A DNA stretch of 18,553 nt from an uncultured Desulfobulbaceae bacterium (GTDB lineage Bacteria > Desulfobacterota > Desulfobulbia > Desulfobulbales > Desulfobulbaceae). The number at the start of each line of letters is the position of its first letter. Position 1 is the first letter of the stretch. The position numbers were made by a program, and so were the translations under genes. This document shows, piece by piece, positions 7,720 through 13,783 of the stretch. The stretch covers positions 1-18,553 of the forward strand of contig CALZIH010000018.1 of assembly GCA_945787305.1 (NCBI GenBank), in the 5' to 3' direction. A model generated the notes under the pieces. The model had not been told where the DNA came from. It searched no databases and was given only the letters and a program-made list of their open reading frames with translations.

Positions 7720-8505
7720 CTATTCCGCTGTTGCAGCTCCAGACTCATCAGTGGATGCGTCGGTTTCAGTTTCTGTCATGGCGGCCTCAAGCTCTTCAAC
7801 GTTAGGTTCAGCCTCTTGACCGCTTTTGGCTTTTCCTTCCATAACCGCCTCGGCCATCAAGGAAGAAATAAGTTTTATGGCACGAATGGCATCGTCATTG
7901 CCAGGAACTACATAATCAATACCATCGGGGTCACAATTGGTGTCGGTAAGCGCTACCACGGGGATACCAAGTTTTCCTGCTTCGCTGACGGCAATATCTT
8001 CTTTTTTCGGATCAACGACAAACAGGACATCAGGCAGTGAACGCATATTTTTAATTCCACCCAGATTCCGATCAAGCTTGATTCGTTCCTTCTCCATCAA
8101 CAAGATTTCTTTTTTGGGAAATCGATTGATTGAGCCGTCTTCCTGCATAGCTTCAATTTTCTTCAATCGATCCACGGAATGTTTAATGGTCTGAAAGTTG
8201 GTCATCATGCCGCCCAGCCAACGATGATTCACAAAATACATACCGCATCGCTCGGCCTCTTCACGGGTGATTGCCTGGGCCTGACGTTTGGTGCCGACAA
8301 AGAGGACACTCCCGCCGTTTGCAACCACATCGGCAATATAGGCATATGCTTTACGAAACATCTTCATGGTGATATCGAGATTGACGATATATATCCCGTT
8401 TCGAGGACCATAGATATACTGTTTCATTTTCGGATTCCAGCGTCTGGTCTGGTGACCGAAATGGAGACCTGCCTCGAGCATCTGTCGCATTGTTACGTTA
8501 GCCAT
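7720..8505 (-). CDS. rpsB: 30S ribosomal protein S2 (uS2)
   Basis: A small-subunit protein that joins late in assembly and helps recruit S1. The N-terminus MANVTMRQMLEAGLHFGHQ is diagnostic. RRWNPKMKQYIYGPRNGIY, VGTKRQAQ, VNHRWLGGMMTNFQTI and the DTNCDPDGIDYVVPGNDDA box follow. Length is 261, including an acidic, low-complexity tail (after about residue 235) typical of lineage variation. The ATG at 8503-8505 has CAGGAG upstream. It is the first gene of its cluster and has a long leader (to about 8744). Confidence 0.97.
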   Translation of the reverse strand: MANVTMRQMLEAGLHFGHQTRRWNPKMKQYIYGPRNGIYIVNLDITMKMFRKAYAYIADVVANGGSVLFVGTKRQAQAITREEAERCGMYFVNHRWLGGMMTNFQTIKHSVDRLKKIEAMQEDGSINRFPKKEILLMEKERIKLDRNLGGIKNMRSLPDVLFVVDPKKEDIAVSEAGKLGIPVVALTDTNCDPDGIDYVVPGNDDAIRAIKLISSLMAEAVMEGKAKSGQEAEPNVEELEAAMTETETDASTDESGAATAE

Positions 8506-8744
8506 ACTATTCTCCTGTTTTTGGTTTTTCCTCCACCCCTGTATCCAATCCGCATAGCGGACACCAAAGGACTAATGCGGGGTGTGTGTAGTTCGCAATC
8601 GGCATCATGCCGCTTGCATTAAAATATGAATCTTTTTTATTACCACGTTGTCTCGTTGTTTTCAAGCATATCGCATGAAAAACCACTCGACTCTCACTAT
8701 ACCGTTCTTCAACAGCATTCTCGGCAGGATAGAAACCCTGTCAA
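8506..8744 (-). promoter_or_regulatory. Long structured leader of rpsB mRNA (candidate regulatory RNA)
   Basis: No gene is seen between the candidate promoters and rpsB. The leader contains a near-perfect palindrome at 8595-8617 (GCAA-x-CGGCAT around ATGCCG-x-TTGC), a hairpin at 8549-8561 (TCCGC/GCGGA), and a possible outer pair CACCCC/GGGGTG. CCGCAT (about 8574-8579) can instead pair with ATGCGG (about 8551-8556), which would disrupt the 8549-8561 hairpin, so two exclusive folds are possible. S2-controlled rpsB leaders are known in other bacteria; no homology to them is claimed. Confidence 0.4.
8717..8744 (-). promoter_or_regulatory. Candidate sigma-70 promoter upstream of rpsB (P2)
   Basis: Consensus -35 TTGACA (8744-8739) and GAGAAT (8722-8717, 4/6 match to TATAAT) with a 16-base spacer on the minus strand. 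It is weaker at the -10 than the candidate just upstream. Confidence 0.35.
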
Positions 8745-8750
8745 CCCAAC

Positions 8751-8759
8751 ATTATAGCA
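8751..8759 (-). promoter_or_regulatory. Extended -10 promoter upstream of rpsB (P1)
   Basis: The minus strand reads TGCTATAAT, a perfect extended -10 (TGn plus TATAAT). There is no good -35 hexamer at 17-18 bases, which extended -10 promoters tolerate. Transcription would start near 8744 and give a leader of about 240 bases before rpsB. Confidence 0.5.
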
Positions 8760-8810
8760 CATACTGAGTACCCATGGGTTCATGGCCAGGGGTGTTGCAC
8801 ATTTTTCATG

Positions 8811-9040
8811 TTGATTACCATCAAAGCTCAGCTAGTCCTGCTCGACGAGGGGACTGATTTTATTCTTCTACACCGGGGACAGAATGATTTTCACCATCGA
8901 TAACTATCCAACTGAATGTATCGTGTATATGTCAGTAGAAAAATTTAATCTGTCTCCCGGATTGGTAAAAAAATTCAGTCCCCTACTTCGAAGGCCGCAT
9001 AGGCAATTCTACTTTCAAGCTGAGTTTTGATGGTAATCAG
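8811..9040. mobile_element. MITE/REP-like element with nested imperfect inverted repeats
   Basis: The outer arms 8811-8834 and 9017-9040 match in inverse orientation at 21 of 24 bases (core GATTACCATCAAA, then CTCAGCT). The inner arms start with a perfect 10-base AGGGGACTGA (8848-8857) and TCAGTCCCCT (8975-8984), then repeat a second time as CCGGGGACAGA (left) and CCGGGAGACAGA (right, reverse strand). A centre of about 50 bases is unpaired. The left arm lacks about 20 bases present in the right arm. No transposase gene is present, so any movement would be in trans. It fills most of the gap between ykgJ and rpsB; about 8760-8810 and 9050-9206 hold nothing else I can support. Confidence 0.6.
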
Positions 9041-9206
9041 TTTTTTCATTGCTACCGTTCTCGCGTTTTAAAACCCAACTGCAATCAGGATCTATGGAGG
9101 GGTAATGACGTTATCACGACACCGTAATTACGGAATGTGTAAAGATGTAGAGGCGAAGAGTAATTTACGATTTGCTACCGTCATAAGGAAAATTCGGGTC
9201 AAGAAG

Positions 9207-9980
9207 TCAGCGTGGGATAAGGGTCCGGCGATCGCCAAGGGCAAACTGCAACCAGTTAAACCCAAATTTAAGCAATTCGGTATCATCACGCTTAATCCGT
9301 CGCCGCTCATCTTTTTGCAGACGAAAATCAGATAACAGATTATGCCGACTGACATAGGAGCGAAATTCATCAATATTATAACAGACCATAAATGCAAGCT
9401 GCTGACGGGGGCCTGCAGCACCTTCACCCTGCCAGGGGTTGGTTGCGAAAAATGCGTCCACCTCCGCCCAGAGATCATTGAGCAGGTTATACTCATGAAT
9501 GCCCTGGTCTCTCTCCCATTCGCCCACCGTATAAGTGCGCTCCTCCTGATGCCCTTTGCAGTAGGAATGATGGGTCATAAAATAATGGATGCGGAGTTGT
9601 TCCGCTTCGGGGTGACGTTCAACCGCTCGCTCAAGAGGGTATGTTCTGCAGGATGAGGGACGATCTTTATAGACTGAGCAGCCTGCCTTTATGAGGAAAG
9701 GACATGGGTATCCTTCACTATCAGCCATATTGAGCATTACCGCGGGGAAATATGGATGCGAGCCTTCTGCAATCCGAGCGTGGCGCTGTAAAAATTCGCC
9801 AGAGTGCAAGCCGAGACGATTTTTCAACCTCAGGATGTCATGCGGATAGAGATACATCTCAACCTTATGACAGCATGTCAGATAACAACTGACTTCAGGA
9901 TGGCAGTGGAAGTGAAATCGCTCTTTTCCAACCACGGTCCTGCCTTCAGGAATCGGAAAGGGGTAACTGTCCCTGTTCAT
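9207..9980 (-). CDS. YkgJ-family cysteine cluster protein (putative zinc/iron-cluster binding)
   Basis: A 257-residue soluble protein of unknown function. Eight cysteines fit the YkgJ/CxxCxxCC pattern: C26, C32, C36-C37, C93, C101, C111 and C141. The signature CPFL.....C..Y..RP..CR.YP spans residues 93-115. Such proteins are thought to bind a metal or Fe-S cluster; the substrate is unknown. I choose the ATG at 9978-9980 because GGAGG lies 7 bases upstream; an in-frame GTG four codons earlier overlaps that site. The Shine-Dalgarno site lies immediately after the T-run of the rplQ terminator, so expression may depend on read-through. It does not belong to the usual alpha operon and looks like an accessory gene between two core clusters. 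Confidence 0.85.
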   Translation of the reverse strand: MNRDSYPFPIPEGRTVVGKERFHFHCHPEVSCYLTCCHKVEMYLYPHDILRLKNRLGLHSGEFLQRHARIAEGSHPYFPAVMLNMADSEGYPCPFLIKAGCSVYKDRPSSCRTYPLERAVERHPEAEQLRIHYFMTHHSYCKGHQEERTYTVGEWERDQGIHEYNLLNDLWAEVDAFFATNPWQGEGAAGPRQQLAFMVCYNIDEFRSYVSRHNLLSDFRLQKDERRRIKRDDTELLKFGFNWLQFALGDRRTLIPR

Positions 9981-9990
9981 TGTTGCCTCC

Positions 9991-10031
9991 ACAAAAAAGG
10001 CTGGTCGGTGAGTATCACCGGACCAGCCTTT
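9991..10031 (-). terminator. Rho-independent terminator of the spc/alpha operon
   Basis: On the minus strand, arms AAAGGCTGGTC-C-GGTGA and TCACC-GACCAGCCTTT form a stem of about 16 pairs with one bulged C and a 3-base loop, then TTTTTT. It begins 32 bases after the rplQ stop. A-rich sequence on the other side means it could also stop plus-strand transcription. Confidence 0.88.
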
Positions 10032-10062
10032 ACAAAACAGTGCGTGCAGTTTTTACTGTCTG

Positions 10063-10458
10063 CTATTCATCCTCGTCAGCTACTGCCTCTTCATATGCCT
10101 CTTCGTATCCGACAAGCTCGACTATGGCCATTGGAGCTGCATCTCCAACTCGTGTTCCAGTTCGAATAATCCGGGTATACCCACCTTGGCGATCTGCGTA
10201 CTGTTCACTCAGGTCGTCAAAAAGTTTGGCGACCACGGCTTTCGAACGGATATACGACATGGCCTGACGGCGAGCATGCAAATCACCCCTCTTACCGAGT
10301 GTGATCATTTTTTCGGCAACTCTTCTGGCCTCTTTTGCCTTCGGTACGGTCGTAACGATTCGCTCATGTTCAAGCAAGGAGGTGACCATGTTACGAAGCA
10401 TGGCTTTCCTGTGCGAGGCGTTCCGGCCAAGTTTACGGCCAGCTACTTTATGTTTCAT
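10063..10458 (-). CDS. rplQ: 50S ribosomal protein L17 (bL17)
   Basis: A large-subunit protein near the exit tunnel. It has MKHKVAGRKLGRNASHRKAMLRNM at the N-terminus (read as MKHKVAGRKLGR, NASHRKAMLRNM), LLEHERIVTT, KAKEARRVAEKMITLGK, then GGYTRI and GDAAPMAIVEL. The core fits the family of about 120 residues. An acidic tail (EEAYEEAVADEDE) brings it to 131. The ATG at 10456-10458 has AAGGACAGGA upstream. It is the last gene of the alpha operon, followed by the terminator, and is separated from rpoA by an unusually repeat-rich 177-base gap. Confidence 0.96.
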   Translation of the reverse strand: MKHKVAGRKLGRNASHRKAMLRNMVTSLLEHERIVTTVPKAKEARRVAEKMITLGKRGDLHARRQAMSYIRSKAVVAKLFDDLSEQYADRQGGYTRIIRTGTRVGDAAPMAIVELVGYEEAYEEAVADEDE

Positions 10459-10491
10459 TGTCCTGTCCTTGTTTCTACACTAAAATTAACC

Positions 10492-10514
10492 CACTGTTTA
10501 TACAGTAAACAGTG
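10492..10514. repeat. Perfect palindromic hairpin in the rpoA-rplQ gap, followed by a T-run on the plus strand
   Basis: Arms CACTGTTTA and TAAACAGTG pair perfectly (9 bases) around TACAG. On the plus strand eight Ts follow (10516-10523), which looks like a terminator for plus-strand transcription, although no plus-strand gene precedes it. On the minus strand it is about 26 bases upstream of the rplQ Shine-Dalgarno site. Confidence 0.55.
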
Positions 10515-10537
10515 ATTTTTTTTCAGAACACTTAATT

Positions 10538-10574
10538 GTCGGTGTCGTAAAAAGTCTCGCCACCGACGGCGGAA
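10538..10574. repeat. Dispersed intergenic repeat, copy 2
   Basis: Matches copy 1 at 861-897: GTCGGTGTCGTAA, CTCGCCAC and ACGGC-GAA are shared. In this copy the arms GTCGGTG (10538-10544) and CACCGAC (10561-10567) form a perfect 7-base inverted repeat. It lies inside the alpha operon between rpoA and rplQ. Confidence 0.6.
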
Positions 10575-10635
10575 AGGCTATAATATTTTGCTTTTCCCTA
10601 CAGTGCAAGCGGCGTTCTAGGCTTTTACTAGTACA

Positions 10636-11679
10636 TCAATTATCTTCGCCATCTTCACTGGTGTTGCCGGGTGACTTCCAACCGTCGATCTTCATTCCTA
10701 GCATAAGCTCGTGCTCGGAAAGAAGAGCTTTAATTTCATTGAGCGACTTTCGCCCGAAATTCTTGGTCTTCAGCATTTCAGCATCGGTCTTCTGCACAAG
10801 TTGTCCAATATATTGGATATCAGCATTTTTCAAACAATTAGCGGATCGAACGGAGAGTTCAAGGTCCTCGACATTCTTATAAAGAAATGGAGGATATTCG
10901 GTATCATCACCTTCTCCATCTGCTTTGTCAGGCACCTTAGCCGCTTCTTCATCAAAATTGATGAAAATCGTCATCTGCTCTTTAAGTATTTTGGCAGCAT
11001 AGGCAAGTGCATTTTCCGGTCGAACACTCCCATCTGTTTCAATCTCAATGGTCAGTCGATCGTAGTCGGTTCGTTGACCAACGCGTGCTGAACTGACGAC
11101 GTATTGAATGCGAATGATCGGAGAAAAGGCAGAATCAATGGGAATAACCCCTATGGCCTGATTTTCTTTTTTGTTCTGTTCGGCAGTGACATATCCCTTA
11201 CCCCACTGTACTTCGAGCTCTGCACGAAAAGTGGTCTCACTGGTGATAGTACAAATATGTTGCTCAGTGTTCATAACCTCAACATTGACGCCACCATTGA
11301 TATCGCCAGCTGTCACCGAACCCGGACCTGCTTTTTCCAGTACGACTGTGGTTGTCTCAGGACTGTTGAGCTTTAACCGTACCTGTTTCAGGTTGAGGAT
11401 AATCTCTGCAACATCTTCATGGATACCATCAATGGTAGTGAATTCGTGAAGCGCATTATCTATCTTGACGGAAGTTATTGCAGCGCCCCGGATAGAGGAC
11501 AGCAAAATTCTTCGTAAAGAATTGCCGATTGTGGCAGCAAAGCCACGTTCAAAAGGCTGGCAGATAAATTTTCCGTACAGCTCGCTATGGGTTTGCTCTG
11601 AAACCTCTAAGCGTTCCGGACTGATAAGATCGTGCCAGTTTTTATAAAAGGGATTGTCGTCCCGAATTTCCTGTACCAT
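10636..11679 (-). CDS. rpoA: DNA-directed RNA polymerase alpha subunit
   Basis: Assembles the core polymerase and contacts UP elements and activators. The N-terminal dimerisation domain (1 to about 240) has FERGFAATIGNSLRRILLSS at 43-62 and HEFTTIDGIHEDVAEIILNL. A charged linker spans about 243-268. The C-terminal domain (about 270-335) has LSVRSANCLKNADI with the DNA-contact arginine R278, and FGRKSLNEIK. At 347 residues it is slightly longer than E. coli (329), owing to the N-terminus and linker. The ATG at 11677-11679 has CAGG upstream, and the gene follows rpsD by 20 bases. Confidence 0.97.
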   Translation of the reverse strand: MVQEIRDDNPFYKNWHDLISPERLEVSEQTHSELYGKFICQPFERGFAATIGNSLRRILLSSIRGAAITSVKIDNALHEFTTIDGIHEDVAEIILNLKQVRLKLNSPETTTVVLEKAGPGSVTAGDINGGVNVEVMNTEQHICTITSETTFRAELEVQWGKGYVTAEQNKKENQAIGVIPIDSAFSPIIRIQYVVSSARVGQRTDYDRLTIEIETDGSVRPENALAYAAKILKEQMTIFINFDEEAAKVPDKADGEGDDTEYPPFLYKNVEDLELSVRSANCLKNADIQYIGQLVQKTDAEMLKTKNFGRKSLNEIKALLSEHELMLGMKIDGWKSPGNTSEDGEDN

Positions 11680-11699
11680 GCAATACCTGATTCTTAAGG

Positions 11700-12329
11700 T
11701 TACTTAGAGTACAATTCGACGATAAGCTGTTCCTGAATTGGCAGTGTGATCTCATCACGATTAGGTAAGGCTTTAACCGTTCCCTGAAAAGTATTCTGCG
11801 CGAGTTCAAGCCAGCTGGGGACACCACGTCGCGCAGCGCCCTCAAGGTTGTCGATAATCATTTCATTCTTCCGGCTCTTCTCTTTTAAACCAAGGACATC
11901 ACCGGGTTTAACGAGTTGAGAGGGAATATTGGCCTTTATACCATTGAGTGTGAAATGATTGTGTCGAATAAGTTGACGGGCCTGATCCCTCGAGCTGGCA
12001 AACCCTAGACGGTAGATTGTATTGTCCATTCGCCGCTCAAGCATAACTAACAGGTTCTCGCCGGTGACCCCTTTTGCCTGATCGGCAAGGCGAAAATACC
12101 GACGGAACTGGCTTTCCAGCATCCCGTACATATGTTTTACTTTCTGTTTCTCACGGAGCTGTATCGCATAGTCGGAAACTTTGCGAAAACGGTTCTGCCC
12201 ATGCTGCCCGGGGGCGTAAGAACGACGTTCAAAGGAGCATTTATCCGAATAACATCGGTCGCCCTTCAAGAATAATTTTAGATTTTCACGCCTGCACGAT
12301 CTGCAGGAAGCTCCAGTATATCTGGCCAA
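11700..12329 (-). CDS. rpsD: 30S ribosomal protein S4 (uS4), zinc-type, TTG start
   Basis: A primary 16S rRNA binder and, in enterobacteria, translational repressor of the alpha operon. It starts MARYTGASCRSCRRE and keeps four cysteines (C9, C12, C26, C31), the C+ zinc-binding form. SYAPGQHGQ, ERRMDNTIYRLGFASSRDQA (S4 RNA-binding domain), ARQLIRHNHFTLNG and VPSWLEL follow. Length is 209. The start codon is TTG at 12327-12329: the family N-terminus begins exactly there and AGGAGGT is 5 bases upstream. The upstream 90-base spacer contains hairpins. Confidence 0.96.
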   Translation of the reverse strand: MARYTGASCRSCRRENLKLFLKGDRCYSDKCSFERRSYAPGQHGQNRFRKVSDYAIQLREKQKVKHMYGMLESQFRRYFRLADQAKGVTGENLLVMLERRMDNTIYRLGFASSRDQARQLIRHNHFTLNGIKANIPSQLVKPGDVLGLKEKSRKNEMIIDNLEGAARRGVPSWLELAQNTFQGTVKALPNRDEITLPIQEQLIVELYSK

Positions 12330-12402
12330 CGTAGACCTCCTTCTGTAATCGGTATCGGTTTTACACAGCGGTCAGTCACTAAACTGGCTGCGACCGTACA
12401 AG

Positions 12403-12421
12403 AAACACGTAGAACGTGTTT
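12403..12421 (-). promoter_or_regulatory. Perfect hairpin at the rpsK stop / rpsD leader
   Basis: Arms AAACACGT and ACGTGTTT (8 bases) around a 3-base loop overlap the rpsK stop codon. No T-run follows, so a terminator is unlikely. A second, bulged stem (CAGT/ACTG extended by GGT/ACC) lies between it and the rpsD ribosome binding site. It is a candidate S4-responsive or processing structure. Confidence 0.4.
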
Positions 12422-12815
12422 AGACTCTTCTGCGCTTGGGCGGCTTGCACCCGTTATGTGGAATCGATGTCACATCGACAATTTTACTTACTTCTACTTC
12501 AGCGGTCGTCAACGCTCTCAGGGCAGCTTCTCGCCCAGGCCCAGGGCCTTTTACCCGCACCTCGACCCGACGAACCCCGTGTTCCTTTGCCTTGAGTACC
12601 GCATCGCTGAGCGCTTTCTGGGCAGCAAACGGGGTTGACTTCCGCGAGCCCTTAAAACCGATTACTCCAGCGCTGGACCAGGAAAGCGTATTGCCCTGAC
12701 GGTCTGCTATGGTAACCACGGTGTTATTAAACGTTGAGTATATAAAGACTATCCCTTCCGGGATGTTCTTTTTTTCGCGTCGTTTTGAACGAACGGCTTT
12801 TACTGCCTTTGCCAT
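12420..12815 (-). CDS. rpsK: 30S ribosomal protein S11 (uS11)
   Basis: A platform protein near the mRNA exit and Shine-Dalgarno helix. The core is diagnostic: GIVFIYSTFNNTVVTI, SWSSAGVIGFKGSRKSTPFAAQ, VKGPGPGREAALRAL and the C-terminal DVTSIPHNGCKPPKRRRV. At 131 residues it has standard length. The ATG at 12813-12815 is preceded by GGAGTAGG. It sits between rpsM (45-base spacer) and rpsD (90-base spacer), the usual alpha operon order. Confidence 0.97.
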   Translation of the reverse strand: MAKAVKAVRSKRREKKNIPEGIVFIYSTFNNTVVTIADRQGNTLSWSSAGVIGFKGSRKSTPFAAQKALSDAVLKAKEHGVRRVEVRVKGPGPGREAALRALTTAEVEVSKIVDVTSIPHNGCKPPKRRRV

Positions 12816-12860
12816 ACCTACTCCATTTATCCTGCTAAATAAAAATTACTGCGATCGATA

Positions 12861-13223
12861 TTACCGACGAACAGAACCGCGTCGCGGTCCTTTTCTTGTC
12901 CGGGCATTGGTCTTAGTCCGCTGCCCTCGACAGGGCAAACTACGACGATGACGACGACCACGGTAACACCCGAGATCCATCAGCCGCTTAATATCCATGG
13001 ATACTTCGCGGCGACGATCACCCTCAACCACATAATCACCTTCAATGATCTGCCTGATACGAGTAACATCATCGCCATTAAGATCATCACTGTTCATCTG
13101 GTAGGGAAGATCAGCTTTATTAAGAATTTCCCGGGCGGTTGTCAGCCCAATTCCATAAATATAGGTCAACGCCCGATCCAAATGCTTATTCCGTGGCAAA
13201 TCCACGCCTGCTATACGTGCCAA
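12861..13223 (-). CDS. rpsM: 30S ribosomal protein S13 (uS13), TTG start
   Basis: A head protein contacting the P-site tRNA and the B1 bridges. MARIAGVDLPRNKHLDRALT, YGIGLTTAREIL (helix-hairpin-helix), EVSMDIKRLMDLGCYRGRRH, LPCRGQRTKTNARTRKGPRR are all typical. Length is 120. The start is TTG at 13221-13223: the conserved MARIAGVD begins there and AAGGAG lies 8 bases upstream. Two small hairpins sit directly upstream. In E. coli the same gene has a GTG start inside the S4-repressed pseudoknot, so a poor start codon here may be functional. Confidence 0.97.
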   Translation of the reverse strand: MARIAGVDLPRNKHLDRALTYIYGIGLTTAREILNKADLPYQMNSDDLNGDDVTRIRQIIEGDYVVEGDRRREVSMDIKRLMDLGCYRGRRHRRSLPCRGQRTKTNARTRKGPRRGSVRR

Positions 13224-13236
13224 GATATCACTCCTT

Positions 13237-13272
13237 GTTCACCTGTGAACGGTTTGCTAACGGTGCGTTAGC
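13237..13272 (-). promoter_or_regulatory. Paired hairpins before the rpsM start (candidate S4 translational operator)
   Basis: In transcription order, GCTAAC/GTTAGC (13272-13256, perfect 6-base arms, 5-base loop, overlapping the rpmJ stop) and then GTTCAC/GTGAAC (13250-13237), which abuts the rpsM Shine-Dalgarno site AAGGAG. Position matches the E. coli alpha-operon S4 site. The fold itself has not been shown to be the same. Confidence 0.42.
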
Positions 13273-13384
13273 CTTGCCGTTGCTTATGTTTCTTATTCTT
13301 GCCGCAACTGACTCGCACAACGCCTTTACGCTTGAATATCTTGCAGTCACTGCACATTTTTTTTACTGAAGATCGAACCTTCAT
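13268..13384 (-). CDS. rpmJ: 50S ribosomal protein L36 (bL36), zinc-type
   Basis: A 38-residue protein: MKVRSSVKKMCSDCKIF, then KRKGVVRVSCGKNKKHKQRQG. Zinc ligands C11, C14, C27 and H33 are intact, so this is the zinc-dependent form. It stabilises 23S rRNA in the large subunit. The ATG is at 13382-13384 with AGGGTG upstream. It lies 27 bases after infA and 44 bases before rpsM, the standard infA-rpmJ-rpsM order. Confidence 0.96.
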   Translation of the reverse strand: MKVRSSVKKMCSDCKIFKRKGVVRVSCGKNKKHKQRQG

Positions 13385-13411
13385 GATAATCACCCTGGTT
13401 TGCAGACTACT

Positions 13412-13648
13412 CTATTTTTTTCCCTTTCCACCTTTTGAGCGAAAGGTGACTCTGCCTCTCGTCAGATCATAGGGAGACAATTCTACCGTCACCTGATCAC
13501 CCGGCAGGATCTTTATATAATGCATTCGCATCTTCCCAGATATATGGGCAAGAACCTTATGTCCATTTTCCAACTCCACTCTAAACATGGCGTTGGGTAA
13601 CGGTTCCAATATCGTACCCTCTACTTCAATGGCTTCTTCTTTGGCCAT
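13412..13648 (-). CDS. infA: Translation initiation factor IF-1
   Basis: A small OB-fold factor that occupies the A site during initiation. MAKEEAIEVEGTILEPLPNAMF, RVELENGH, VLAHISGKMRMHYIKILPGD and VELSPYDLTRGRVTFR are diagnostic (strings broken here). The ATG at 13646-13648 gives 78 residues, with GGAAGGGG upstream. An in-frame TTG 33 bases earlier would add 11 unconserved residues and is rejected. The C-terminal KGGKGKK extends slightly past the usual 72 residues. A good promoter candidate lies 41 bases upstream. Confidence 0.95.
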   Translation of the reverse strand: MAKEEAIEVEGTILEPLPNAMFRVELENGHKVLAHISGKMRMHYIKILPGDQVTVELSPYDLTRGRVTFRSKGGKGKK

Positions 13649-13688
13649 AACCCCTTCCGTATATATTTTTTTTTGAGCCAAACAAAAG

Positions 13689-13717
13689 ATTTTACATCAC
13701 CTGCATATATTTTTCAA
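13689..13717 (-). promoter_or_regulatory. Candidate internal sigma-70 promoter for infA and the alpha operon
   Basis: The minus strand has TTGAAA (13717-13712), an exact 17-base spacer, and TAAAAT (13694-13689), each 5/6 to consensus. It lies in the 135-base map-infA gap, the longest break between secY and rpsD. Transcription would begin near 13682. Confidence 0.55.
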
Positions 13718-13783
13718 CTCTTTTTACTTACTGTCCGGATAAAGTTTCAAGACAGTATAAAATCTATCAAGATTAAGGTTGCC

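Noticed and set aside
9105..9335. Plus-strand 76-codon frame with GGAGG four bases before its ATG
   Set aside because: More than half lies antisense to the end of the well-supported YkgJ-family gene, the sequence resembles no family I know, and it is basic and low in structure. Probably chance.
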